Source: Candidatus Cloacimonas sp.
GTDB lineage: Bacteria; Cloacimonadota; Cloacimonadia; Cloacimonadales; Cloacimonadaceae
NCBI GenBank assembly: GCA_035403355.1
Contig: DAONFA010000033.1
Span: forward strand, 1-25,449
Length of the DNA stretch: 25,449 bases
Direction: 5' to 3'
In this document: piece after piece, positions 8,271-16,751 of the stretch
Layout: the number at the start of each line of letters is the position of its first letter
How positions within the stretch are numbered: the first letter of the stretch is position 1
Made by a program: the position numbers and the translations under genes
The notes under the pieces: model-generated
Database searches by the model: none
What the model was told of the DNA's origin: nothing
What the model saw: only the letters and a program-made list of their open reading frames with translations

Positions 8271-9494
8271 ATGGATAAACTATCTGCTTTTTTTCTTTCC
8301 CGCTATCTTAAAGCTCCCAAGCGTAATATATTGCGCTTCAGTTTCATCTTTATGATTTTAGGCATTATCCTTTCGGTAGGGATTTTAACTGCCGGTTTGA
8401 ACTTGTTTGAGGGTTATGAACGCACATTGAGAGATGTGCTTTTAGGTGCTTTTCCGCATATTACTGTTACTAAAGCAAATTTGCATAACATTGCGGTAAG
8501 CGAAACCGAGTTCTTAACAGCTAAGATAGCCAAGCAGAAAGAAGTTTTGCAAATAACTCCGCTACTTAGTTATCCTGTAATGACAGCAGGAGAAGAAAAA
8601 GTGCGGGGTGCATCTTTGAATGCTTACAATTTTAATAGCCAAACCCCTTTTCCCCAGGCAAAATATATCCAAAAAGGGAAAAAAGTTCCTGCTCCGGGTG
8701 AAGTTATTATTGGAAAATACCTGGCACAAGAATTGGGAAAAGACATTGGCGATACTCTAAAAGTGGTTTTCACCCGTTTAGATAATATCTCCGCTTTAGG
8801 AATTTTCCCTTCGGAATACTATTTGCCGATAGCAGGAATTTATAGCAGCGGATTCTATGAAACTGACCGCTCTTTACTCTTAACAAACTATTCCGATGCA
8901 GCAAAAATGCTTAACGATTATACAGGTTTCAGTAAACTGGAAATACGCTTGAAGGAACAGGATATAGATAGAGCAGCTGAAATTGCCCAACATCTTCAAA
9001 CGGTTGCAGGACCGGAATATTCTGTTTATCCCTGGCAAACCTTCAGTGCGGGCTTATTGCATTTGGTAGCTATGGAGAAATGGCTGATTTTTATTATCTT
9101 CTGCTTTTTGGTTCTAATTGCCGGAATCAATGTTATTTCAGCTGTAGCTACTATTATTCTGGATAAAAGAAACCAGATTGCAGTTCTTAAAACTTTGGGC
9201 GCAAAGCCCTCCACAATTAAAAGAGTGCTCAGTTTTCAAGTAGGGCTTTCCTCTTTGCTGGCTATTATAGCGGGACAAATCTTTGGAGCATTGCTTTCTT
9301 TTATAATAGAAAAACAAAATTTCTATCGCTTGAAGGGGGATGTTTATTTTATTGATAGTTTACATACCAGTATCGTTCCTCTTAATCAATTAATTATTTT
9401 CGCGGTTTCCGCTACTCTTGTTTTTATTTGCATCTACTTTCCCTTAAAGCAAATAGATAAACTGGAGATTATTGAATTGCTGCGCAATCCTTAA
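8271..9494 (+). CDS. LolC/LolE-type lipoprotein-releasing ABC permease
   Basis: A 407-residue permease with the LolC/E/MacB layout. It has one N-terminal membrane helix (about 23-46, ILRFSFIFMILGIILSVGIL), a large periplasmic domain, and a C-terminal FtsX-type block of three helices (about 265-292, 320-346 and 374-392). The loop with VLKTLGAKPSTIKRV is the conserved coupling segment contacting the ATPase. LolCDE extracts mature lipoproteins from the inner membrane and hands them to LolA. Here only one permease gene is present, so it probably works as a homodimer (LolF-like). The cognate ATPase follows 46 nt downstream. No ribosome site is visible in front of the ATG; see the leader-peptide entry. 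The window encodes two probable lipoproteins that could be clients. Confidence 0.88.
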   Translation: MDKLSAFFLSRYLKAPKRNILRFSFIFMILGIILSVGILTAGLNLFEGYERTLRDVLLGAFPHITVTKANLHNIAVSETEFLTAKIAKQKEVLQITPLLSYPVMTAGEEKVRGASLNAYNFNSQTPFPQAKYIQKGKKVPAPGEVIIGKYLAQELGKDIGDTLKVVFTRLDNISALGIFPSEYYLPIAGIYSSGFYETDRSLLLTNYSDAAKMLNDYTGFSKLEIRLKEQDIDRAAEIAQHLQTVAGPEYSVYPWQTFSAGLLHLVAMEKWLIFIIFCFLVLIAGINVISAVATIILDKRNQIAVLKTLGAKPSTIKRVLSFQVGLSSLLAIIAGQIFGALLSFIIEKQNFYRLKGDVYFIDSLHTSIVPLNQLIIFAVSATLVFICIYFPLKQIDKLEIIELLRNP

Positions 9495-9540
9495 GCGATT
9501 ATATTATTAAAATGCCTATTTATTATGTTATAAGGAAATT

Positions 9541-10215
9541 ATGATGATTTGTTTAGCCGGCTATGACCTTTGCAAAAGCTATATGGACAGCAATCAAACC
9601 CTGAATGTTTTACGCCAGGCAACTTTGGAAGTGCAGGAAACTGAGCTGGTTTGTATTACAGGACAATCCGGTTCCGGAAAAAGTACCCTTCTTCACCTTT
9701 TGGGCTTGCTGGATTCTCCAGATTCGGGACAGGTTATGATTGGTGGAAAATATATCGGCTCTAATACACCGGAAGCTGCTTCTATTCGCAATTTGGAACT
9801 GGGCTTCGTGTTTCAGTTTCACTATTTGATTGAAGACCTCAATGCTCAGGAAAATGTAGCGTTACCGATGATTATTTCCGGTGTAAGTTCTTCCCGGGCT
9901 ATTAAAAAGGCAGCTGCTCTTCTAAAAGGACTTGATTTGGCAGAACGCATCACACACTATCCCAATCAATTAAGCGGAGGAGAACAACAACGCGTTGCTC
10001 TTGCCAGAGCTTTAATCAACAACCCCAAAATAGTTCTGGCAGATGAGCCAACGGGCAATCTTGATCCTGAGCATAGTAATGAGGTCTGGAATATGATTAT
10101 AAAGCTCAATCAAGAACGAGGACAGACCTTTGTAATTGTTACTCACGATGTTGCTAATGCTGCCAGAGCTCAAGTAACCTATAATTTGAACGCAGGAAAA
10201 CTGGAAAAGAAATAA
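9541..10215 (+). CDS. lolD: LolD lipoprotein-releasing ABC transporter ATPase
   Basis: A 224-residue ABC ATPase of the MacB/LolD/FtsE type. Walker A is GQSGSGKST (41-49), the Q-loop glutamine is Q92 in FQFHYLIEDLNAQENVALP, the signature is LSGGEQQ (144-150), Walker B is IVLADEP with D168 and E169, the D-loop is GNLD and the H-loop histidine is H202. Every catalytic residue is present. The block around Q92 (FQ...L..LNA.ENV..P) is characteristic of this subfamily. Two ATGs (9541 and 9544) follow AGGAA at 9533-9537; the second has the better spacing. It powers the permease encoded just upstream and is followed after 15 nt by the TamB-like gene. Confidence 0.93.
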   Translation: MMICLAGYDLCKSYMDSNQTLNVLRQATLEVQETELVCITGQSGSGKSTLLHLLGLLDSPDSGQVMIGGKYIGSNTPEAASIRNLELGFVFQFHYLIEDLNAQENVALPMIISGVSSSRAIKKAAALLKGLDLAERITHYPNQLSGGEQQRVALARALINNPKIVLADEPTGNLDPEHSNEVWNMIIKLNQERGQTFVIVTHDVANAARAQVTYNLNAGKLEKK

Positions 10216-10230
10216 ACTGGATATATCGCT

Positions 10231-13200
10231 ATGCCCAAAGCAAAAAAGTTTCTGATTTTTGTGCTGATTCTGTTATTGATCAATACCAGCTATTTTCTTG
10301 CCTGGTATGCTTTTGGCTTGCGCAATACTTTTAAAAATTATGTAGCCAGATATATAGGCAAATTAGTTAACGGCGAAGTTACTATTGGCGATTTGCATAT
10401 TAGTGACCGTCAGTTATTGGCAAAAGATATTTGCTTTACTTCTGCAGATAGCACTACCAGCGTTAATGTTAATCGCTTAAGTGTTCAATATAACCTTACG
10501 CGTTATATTTTTTACGGTTTTAAAACCGATAAGCTAATCAGTGAAATTGAAATTTATCAACCCCTTGTGCATTATAACTATAAGTATAAACCTAAACCAC
10601 CTGAAGCAAAAAAGCCACTACTCCTGCCCGATTTTGCCAAATATTTTAAGCATTTGCAACTAAGCGATGGAACTGCGGTAATTTCTGCTGCTCTTCCAGT
10701 TAAGATTTTGCAGGAAGGCGAATTAAATATCTCCGAAACACTTAAGGGGATAAACCTTTCTGTGCAGAATAAATCCGTTTCCAATGTTACTATCAATGCC
10801 CTCACAGCAAAAGGCGGAAAACTATCTGCTAAAGGGTTATTGGATAAAGGACGGTTGGCAGAGGTAAAAGCAGAAATTACATCTTTTAAACCTAATTATA
10901 TTTCGCATCCGGATTTGCAAAGAGTCCAAACCGAAATTTCGCTGGTTGCATCGTTACAACAAGATACTTTAAAAGCACCGCTTAAATACAATGCCGAAGC
11001 ACAAATTTGGGGAACAGAAATGCTGTTTGCCAATAATTATCCTGTGCTAATTCCTTATCTTTGGGTTAAATCAGATGGCAATAACTTAAGTTTATCTCTT
11101 TCCCGCAGTAATTTTGGCAGCAGCGATATAGAAGCAGAGGTTAATATCAGCAATTTAAGCCGTAAAATGAAATTTAACACTGCCAACATCGCTGCCAATA
11201 TAGATTTGGGAATGTTGAATAAAGACCTTAAGGGCTTTGTTAATGCTAAAATTACAGGCGAGGGGACTATTGACCACCCGGAACTGGAATTAAACATAAC
11301 TTCTTCTGAGGCAAGATATAAAGCTTATGCTATCAGCAATCTTGATTTAAACGGCAGTTATCAAAATGACGCCCTTCAATTCTCTATGTCCGAACTCGTT
11401 TTTGCTAATCAAATAATTTCCTGCACAGGAACCTTAAATCCATTTTCTCAAGCGCTAATTGCTCATCTGGAAACAAATCCTGTGAATAGAAAAGCCCAAT
11501 CCTATCTGGTTGATGCCAATTTGGATTTATCTTTGGAATTATGGGGAAAATACCCTTATATAGATGCAGACATCAATCAGCTTTATGTTAATTACAATCT
11601 TATCAATTTGGCAGGTGTTACCGGCAAAGTTAAATTATTACCTCTTCCTGATGCTGATAATTTATATATAGATGCCAGTATAGCAAGCAATAACGGTTAT
11701 GAAATTAAAGCTATAGGTGATGTCCTTGATCGTAATATTTTAGTTGACGCAAAATTTGACAGCATAGCCATTGCAGATATCTATTCTCATCCCCGGGTTA
11801 TAGAATTAAATCCCTATTTGGATGGAGACCTGAAAGCTGTGATAACAGGTGAGAATATCGTTTTACAGACCCTTTTGGGGGTAAAACTGGATAAACCGGT
11901 ACCTGTAAATACTACTTTGGATGCCTTGTGCAATTTTAACTATAAAAACAAAGAAGCAGCTTTACATCTAATCAGCAAAGACGGCTTGATGAATAATCAG
12001 CCCTTAAATCTTGAACTGGCAGCTTTCTTGAAAGATAACCGTATCTCTTTACAGGGTTTGAAGTTTAACGATATGCTAAGTTGCAGTGGAGAAATGAATC
12101 TTGCCAACTATCAGGATATGAATTTTGCCCTCAACCTGAAAGATATTAACTATTTGGATATTGTTCGCTACTATCCTCAGCTGGATATTAATCTGCCGGA
12201 ATTTAACGGATTGAATGTGTTTGCCGAATATAATCGTGATCATCTGCAAAGTGTGAAAGCAAACATCTCTTTAGCATCTATAGACCTTTTAGCTGTAACT
12301 CCTTTTTCTCTTGTTTTAGGATTAGCCGGTCCTGTTGAAGATATAAAAGTTACAGGAAATATTCGTAGTTCCAATGCAAAAATTATGGATTTAGCAGGAA
12401 GCATCGGCATTTTACCGGAGCTGGATGTAAACCTGGATGCCTTTTTTACAGACCTCGCTTTGCAAAATGTTATAGTCAATTCACCTGTTAGCGCTATTCT
12501 GAATGGAGCTGCCGGAATTACATTTCATAAAGCTGAAACCCAGAAATCGGAACTGGAACTAAGAGCTGATCTAAACTCGGAACACCTTGTCTATCATAAT
12601 TATTCCATAGATAAAATTATTATCCGGGGTAAACAAACACCTCGTATGTTATTTGTAGATAGTTTATTAGTTCAGTCAACCGGTCTTGCTGAACTATCCG
12701 GTTCCGGAGCAATTAGTTATAATGCGCTGAATAATGAATTCTTCCCGGGCAATGAACATTTAAACCTGAATGTTGAAGGAGAACTGTTTACCTGGCTGAA
12801 AAACCTTACTTCTTATATTCTGGAAGCAAAGGGAAAATCCTCTTTAAGTGTAAATATTGGCACCAACGAAGACCAGTTTCTGGTTTCCGGAGGAAAAATT
12901 AACATCAGCAATGGATTTATTCGCCTAAAAGACCAAACAGAACCCCTTTCCAACATCAATATTAGAGGCGGATTTGACAAAAATAGAGTTGTGATTGATT
13001 ATGGACAAGTGCAAATGGGAGAAGGGAAACTTATCTTTAATAACATCTTTGAAGTAGATAATAGTGACCATTTTATGCTGGGATTTCTGGATTTAGGTAT
13101 CTTCAGAGCAATGTGTGAAGAACCCGGAATTCTTATTAATATTCCCAAATATACAACTCCCCGTTCTCTAACCAAAGTTATTTTGCGCGGACAAAATAGC

Positions 13201-14295
13201 CGTTATGCTACTATCCGAGGTCCTTTTGACCAAATAAAAATCAGCGGTGAAGCAGTAGCTTCCAATACCAATGTTCTTTATCCTCCCGATACCGAAAACT
13301 TGCTCAATTTAGCTTCCTCAGTGCGCATTTCGGGGAAAAAAAATAAATCCGAGTCCAATCCCTTACCTTTTATTCTGGATGTAAAACTTATTGTAGGGGA
13401 AAATGTTAAATATGTAACCTATCCTGCTGATCTACGAATTGTTCCAGATGGATTTTTGCATCTGGCTTACGATGGTTTGGCTTTCATCGTTAAAGAAGCG
13501 TCGTTTGCTTCCGAACAAGGAACAGTAGATATTTTCGGCACTGTTTTCCAGGTGGAAAAAGTAAACCTGACCTTAGTTGATTCCCAGGATTTATTAGGAC
13601 TGGAAGGTATTTTTTATAAACGAGCCCCTGATGGTTCTATGATAACTCTTTCCGCCATCACTTCTTCCGATTATACAAAGAGTTTTATGGAACGCTTGCA
13701 ATTAAACTTAACCAGCGATAATCCTGAGGATAAAACTATCAGCCAAATTCTTGCACGCCTGCATTATACAGGTTCCGATACCCCCGATCAGACCCAGGGT
13801 GAAATATTGCAGGATGAGGCAGTAAACTTAATCTCAGGTAATTTGGATGCTTCTTTGTTCACTCCAATCTTTTCTCCCATTGAAAATTATATCCGCAGAA
13901 CCCTCCATCTGGATAGCTTCACTATCAACGCAGGTTTTATCCAAAATCTCTATACTCAGTATGCCAACAACCCGCAACAATTTGCTGAATATACAGATAT
14001 GAATCAGCTCAGTTCTGATATTGCCAAATTCAGCTCTTCCATTCTTCTTAATAACCTTTCAATTTCTATGAGTAAATACCTGGGCAGCAGTATGTTTCTG
14101 GATTATACTCTGGAATTGCAGGAGGCAACAAACCTGCAGAAACGCACCCGAATTCTGGTTTCTAATGAGGTCTCTTACCGGATTATTTTACCTCGTAATT
14201 ACCGGGTTGCCTATACTTTAAAGTATGAAGCTCAAGAGAAAAAAACCAGCCACGAAATAATGTTGTCCAAATCATTCCGTTTTTGGGGACTATAA
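10231..14295 (+). CDS. tamB: TamB/AsmA-like translocation and assembly module protein
   Basis: A 1354-residue protein with an N-terminal membrane anchor (about 5-28, FLIFVLILLLINTSYFLAW) and then more than a thousand residues of repeating short beta strands (patterns such as GDLHIS, LDLSGSY, VDGFLHL), as in TamB, AsmA, YhdP and other bridge-like lipid-transfer proteins. The last roughly 350 residues fit the conserved TamB C-terminal domain (DUF490): a stretch around DLRIVPDGFLHL..., EKVNLTLVDSQDL and a strand-rich end finishing in FRFWGL. TamB spans the periplasm and helps insert outer-membrane proteins or move phospholipids. No TamA partner is next to it. Its place directly after LolC-LolD suggests one envelope-biogenesis operon. 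Start codon context is weak, but translation may be coupled to lolD (15 nt gap). Confidence 0.85.
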   Translation: MPKAKKFLIFVLILLLINTSYFLAWYAFGLRNTFKNYVARYIGKLVNGEVTIGDLHISDRQLLAKDICFTSADSTTSVNVNRLSVQYNLTRYIFYGFKTDKLISEIEIYQPLVHYNYKYKPKPPEAKKPLLLPDFAKYFKHLQLSDGTAVISAALPVKILQEGELNISETLKGINLSVQNKSVSNVTINALTAKGGKLSAKGLLDKGRLAEVKAEITSFKPNYISHPDLQRVQTEISLVASLQQDTLKAPLKYNAEAQIWGTEMLFANNYPVLIPYLWVKSDGNNLSLSLSRSNFGSSDIEAEVNISNLSRKMKFNTANIAANIDLGMLNKDLKGFVNAKITGEGTIDHPELELNITSSEARYKAYAISNLDLNGSYQNDALQFSMSELVFANQIISCTGTLNPFSQALIAHLETNPVNRKAQSYLVDANLDLSLELWGKYPYIDADINQLYVNYNLINLAGVTGKVKLLPLPDADNLYIDASIASNNGYEIKAIGDVLDRNILVDAKFDSIAIADIYSHPRVIELNPYLDGDLKAVITGENIVLQTLLGVKLDKPVPVNTTLDALCNFNYKNKEAALHLISKDGLMNNQPLNLELAAFLKDNRISLQGLKFNDMLSCSGEMNLANYQDMNFALNLKDINYLDIVRYYPQLDINLPEFNGLNVFAEYNRDHLQSVKANISLASIDLLAVTPFSLVLGLAGPVEDIKVTGNIRSSNAKIMDLAGSIGILPELDVNLDAFFTDLALQNVIVNSPVSAILNGAAGITFHKAETQKSELELRADLNSEHLVYHNYSIDKIIIRGKQTPRMLFVDSLLVQSTGLAELSGSGAISYNALNNEFFPGNEHLNLNVEGELFTWLKNLTSYILEAKGKSSLSVNIGTNEDQFLVSGGKINISNGFIRLKDQTEPLSNINIRGGFDKNRVVIDYGQVQMGEGKLIFNNIFEVDNSDHFMLGFLDLGIFRAMCEEPGILINIPKYTTPRSLTKVILRGQNSRYATIRGPFDQIKISGEAVASNTNVLYPPDTENLLNLASSVRISGKKNKSESNPLPFILDVKLIVGENVKYVTYPADLRIVPDGFLHLAYDGLAFIVKEASFASEQGTVDIFGTVFQVEKVNLTLVDSQDLLGLEGIFYKRAPDGSMITLSAITSSDYTKSFMERLQLNLTSDNPEDKTISQILARLHYTGSDTPDQTQGEILQDEAVNLISGNLDASLFTPIFSPIENYIRRTLHLDSFTINAGFIQNLYTQYANNPQQFAEYTDMNQLSSDIAKFSSSILLNNLSISMSKYLGSSMFLDYTLELQEATNLQKRTRILVSNEVSYRIILPRNYRVAYTLKYEAQEKKTSHEIMLSKSFRFWGL

Positions 14296-14755
14296 TCACT
14301 GAACAATTGATTTTATACTTTAGCTTGCAATAAGTTAATTTGTAATAAGCGAAACCGTTACCTTTTTTTCCCCAGCGTATTATTCCCTGCCAAGTTGAAT
14401 CAATTATGCTTCTTTAAACCTCCTTTAACGACTCCTTAACAAAGTTAAGGTATCGTTAAAGAATCGTTAAAGAGGCGTTAAAGAAGTGACCAGGCAACAA
14501 GAAGTTAGACATATCTGCAAGGCAATGTTATAAGTAAGGTTTTCTTACTAAGGGACTTTCGGGTAAAGTATCTTTTACTCTCCTAATTTTTACTGAACTT
14601 AGCGTTCAGACCATATTTTCGTCATTTTATGGTATTCCTCCTGGTTCTTTTATTCTCTTGTTCTAAAGTATCCTTGGTGCTTGCACTATTTTCCTTTGAC
14701 AAAAAAGCAAGGTTCAAAAATAAAGGAAAAAATGATTATGTCCCGGGAGGAGATA
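14296..14755. other. 460-nt intergenic region with structured repeats
   Basis: There is no convincing gene here. It contains the long stem-loop and three 11-bp direct repeats at 14423-14486 (listed separately) and a smaller hairpin AGTAAG/CTTACT at 14533-14549 with a GTTTT loop. The upstream in-frame extension of the next gene (from a TTG at 14681) is rejected because it has no ribosome site. No clear sigma70-type promoter could be fixed by eye. Confidence 0.6.
14423..14486 (+). repeat. 18-bp imperfect inverted repeat plus three 11-bp iterons
   Basis: Arm 14423-14440 (CTTTAACGACTCCTTAAC) and arm 14444-14461 (GTTAAGGTATCGTTAAAG) pair at 16 of 18 positions around an AAA loop. The right arm runs into three direct 11-bp units beginning CGTTAAAG at 14454, 14465 and 14476 (endings AAT, AGG and AAG after CGTTAAAG minus overlap). 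The period equals about one DNA turn. It could be a protein-binding site array or a transcript structure between tamB and the pilin-like gene. Confidence 0.75.
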
Positions 14756-15250
14756 ATGCCAGATACAGTTAAAAAAGAAAGTGCTGTAAAAACCAAAAAA
14801 GCCCCTGAAATGGCTGATTTTTCCACCAGAGTTTCTCTTGTGGAATTGATTATGATTTTAATGCTGGTGGGTTTGGTATTTGTTTTTTACTTTGGAATGA
14901 AACAACTCCAAATTGATAAAGCCAATGAGGCAATAGCACAAAACAAATTTGAGAGCATAATCCCCAATTTTGAAAAAATAATAGCAGCTATGGAAAGTTA
15001 CCGCAAAGCTGATGAATTTGGTGATTATCCCATCACTTTAGAAGAACTGAACCTGGGTAATGTTAGTAATAATGATTTTAAGTTTGAATACAATTACGAC
15101 AGTAAAACCGTTACAGCAATTTCGCAACCCTCTTTCGGAAAAGAAGGAATCAAAGTTATTTTTAATCTCTCCGATAGAAGCTACACTGTAGAAGACCCGA
15201 AACCGGATAAAAAACCTACCGTAAAGGATGAATGGCTGCCACAAGAATAA
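14756..15250 (+). CDS. Membrane-anchored pilin-like protein without a prepilin cleavage site
   Basis: A 164-residue protein with a charged, Lys-rich cytoplasmic N-terminus of about 30 residues and one membrane helix (STRVSLVELIMILMLVGL...). A soluble domain of about 110 residues follows, then an acidic/proline/lysine-rich C-terminus. The helix resembles the N-terminal segment of type IV pilins and pseudopilins, including the Glu at the position equivalent to +5. The residue before the expected mature start is Arg where prepilin peptidase needs Gly. I start at the ATG at 14756 because GGGAGGAG (14745-14752) is ideally spaced. Upstream in-frame ATGs at 14732 and 14738 also have an AAGGA in range and would add 8 or 6 residues. 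It is either a pilin-derived anchored protein or chance similarity of a membrane anchor. Confidence 0.6.
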   Translation: MPDTVKKESAVKTKKAPEMADFSTRVSLVELIMILMLVGLVFVFYFGMKQLQIDKANEAIAQNKFESIIPNFEKIIAAMESYRKADEFGDYPITLEELNLGNVSNNDFKFEYNYDSKTVTAISQPSFGKEGIKVIFNLSDRSYTVEDPKPDKKPTVKDEWLPQE

Positions 15251-15355
15251 ACGGATTAAGAAGTTAACGAGCTAACAAGCGAAACCTATATTTCTAAATA
15301 ATATAATTTGAGGGCAGAAATAGAGCTAGGATTTATTTGTACCCTTAGTGGTAAT

Positions 15356-15466
15356 ACTGGTGTTTTGTTACCGCAATTTTTCCGGAAAAACGATGTCCTC
15401 ATCGTTTATTGGAAACACTGGTGTCTCGTTACCGCAATTTTTTCCGGAAAAACGATGTCCTCATCG
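15356..15466 (+). repeat. Tandem near-duplication of about 50 bp, period 61 bp
   Basis: Copy 1 (15356-15404) and copy 2 (15417-15466) share ACTGGTGT, then GTTACCGCAA, then CCGGAAAAACGATGTCCTCATCG, with a one-base T-run difference and two substitutions. The segment between the copies (TTTATTGGAAAC) is not repeated. Within each copy the TTTTTCCGGAAAAA core is itself palindromic. Confidence 0.85.
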
Positions 15467-15552
15467 GTTAGTTCTTACCCAGTTATTTTTAGGTGCAGAC
15501 AAGGCAAAAAGAGAGAAAAAAAGAAACAGAGCTTGTATTTTCCGAGGGGTTT

Positions 15553-15615
15553 TTTGTACCGGCGCTCGCTGTAGCGCCGAATAAAAAACGGCGGAACGGC
15601 GTCCGCCGGTACAAA
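15553..15615. repeat. Clover-leaf palindrome: outer 12-bp stem enclosing two 20-nt hairpins
   Basis: Outer arms TTTGTACCGGCG (15553-15564) and CGCCGGTACAAA (15604-15615) are perfectly complementary. Inside, 15560-15579 forms a hairpin with 7-bp arms CGGCGCT/AGCGCCG and a 6-nt loop. Positions 15589-15608 form one with arms CGGCGGA/TCCGCCG and a 6-nt loop. Inner and outer stems share bases, so only one arrangement can form fully at a time. The block is far richer in GC than its surroundings. It may act as a bidirectional terminator or a REP-like element. Confidence 0.85.
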
Positions 15616-15650
15616 GAACGGCGCCGCTGGCTACACAAATTATCCCAGAC

Positions 15651-15765
15651 CTATTAAATCCCTTCAATCCTTCCCATCCTGTTCATCCCACACCTATTAA
15701 ATCCTTTAAATCCTAAAATCCTGAAATCCTTGTTTCAAAAATCCTCGTTTCTAAAATCCTATCAG
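15651..15765. repeat. ATCCT/AAATCCT microrepeat tract
   Basis: More than ten occurrences of ATCC, often AAATCCT, at irregular 7-12 nt spacing, beginning with two copies of CCTATTAAATCC (15649 and 15689 regions) and ending in an AATCTGCGTGAAAC phrase. It has no coding signal. It looks like a degenerate simple-sequence element rather than a structured array. Confidence 0.6.
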
Positions 15766-15821
15766 CGTAATCTGCGTGAAACAAGTCGTCAGGCCTATGA
15801 TTATCTTCAAAACTCTGCTTG

Positions 15822-16751
15822 TTATTCCAAAATTCCTTTTATCAACAGCGGTACCATTATTTCGTTATGTCCTACAAAATAATAACCTTTCCCTCCGTTT
15901 TCAACAGGTCTTTCTGCTACATTAACCTTCGCTCTATAGTGCACATTAAAATCAAACACAGCAGTAGTAAAATTCTGAACTTCGCCATAGATATTTCTGG
16001 CAATTGTTAACGCCTTCAAAAAGACCTCCGGAACAATCACTGCCGAACCCAAATTCAGAAACACCCCTCCCCCATTCAGTTTAGAAACCATTTCTGCAAA
16101 AATCCGAAAATCCCGCATTGAGCAATCACCAATTGCCTTTCCTTCTGCATAAGGACTTTGATGAATGATATCTGTTCCGATAGCAACTTGCACACAAACA
16201 GGAATTTCTAAGCGGTAAGCGGAAGCAAGCAAAGAAAGTTCTTTATTTTCTGCCTTTGTGGAAAGTTCTTTGCCAATTGCTTCTCCTAAACCCAAGCCCT
16301 CATTGAAACCCTTATTAATAGCATTGTTAATACCTTTTGCGGTCTCTTCTGCCATTCCAAAAGAGCCATCTGCTAACGCAACAGATACATCTTCCGAGGT
16401 CTTGCCAAAGCAGGCAATTTCATAATCATGAATTACTACGGCACCGTTACATACAAATGCCGAAACAAAACCTTCTTCCATCATTTCAATCAACAAAGGA
16501 GCTAAACCGCATTTGATAATATGCCCCCCCAATCCAATTATAATCGGCTTTTGGTTTGCTTTGGCTTTTTTACAAGTAGCAATAAGTTCTTTCAGGTTCT
16601 TAGCAGCAAGGATATCGGGAAGGCAATTCAGAAACTCCGAAACCCTTACTTTTCCCTTTTGGGCAAAGGCATTTTTATTTACTTTGCTATAGCGTTGGTC
16701 AATAGGATAGGTCTTAATTTTCTGCAGGTCTATTTCTTTGTATTTGCTCAC
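15822..16751 (-). CDS. Deoxyhypusine-synthase-like protein of unknown function
   Basis: About 309 residues from the GTG at 16751, chosen because AGAGGA lies about 8 nt upstream. Longer GTG starts (16769, 16784) would run deeper into queH. The order of motifs follows deoxyhypusine synthase: a Gly-rich strand IIIGLGGHIIKCGLAP, a segment VSAFVCNGAVVIHDYEIACFG aligning with the DHS stretch before VEED, a late GGGVFLN aligning with DHS GGGVVKHH, and a C-terminal MVPLLIKGIL aligning with VFPLLVAETF. The DHS lysine that carries the aminobutyl intermediate (Lys329 in the human enzyme) corresponds here to Leu, and bacteria lack eIF5A, so the true reaction is unknown. It may be NAD-binding. The gene overlaps the 3' end of queH by 38 nt and is probably co-transcribed. 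Family placement is from memory of motifs, not from a search. Confidence 0.6.
   Translation of the reverse strand: MSKYKEIDLQKIKTYPIDQRYSKVNKNAFAQKGKVRVSEFLNCLPDILAAKNLKELIATCKKAKANQKPIIIGLGGHIIKCGLAPLLIEMMEEGFVSAFVCNGAVVIHDYEIACFGKTSEDVSVALADGSFGMAEETAKGINNAINKGFNEGLGLGEAIGKELSTKAENKELSLLASAYRLEIPVCVQVAIGTDIIHQSPYAEGKAIGDCSMRDFRIFAEMVSKLNGGGVFLNLGSAVIVPEVFLKALTIARNIYGEVQNFTTAVFDFNVHYRAKVNVAERPVENGGKGYYFVGHNEIMVPLLIKGILE

Larger units (their letters stand above)
15251..15821. other. 570-nt repeat-filled gap between convergent genes
   Basis: Genes on both sides point into this region. It holds a tandem near-duplication (15356-15466), a GC-rich clover-leaf palindrome (15553-15615), a further palindrome (15619-15626) and an ATCCT-rich microrepeat tract (about 15651-15765). 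Open frames here (15308-15574, 15348-15584 and 15461-15667 on the other strand) are made of these repeats and lack ribosome sites, so none is called a gene. Confidence 0.7.

Noticed and set aside
15308..15667. Three overlapping frames in the convergent gap
   Set aside because: They are made of the tandem duplication and the clover-leaf palindrome and have no start signals.
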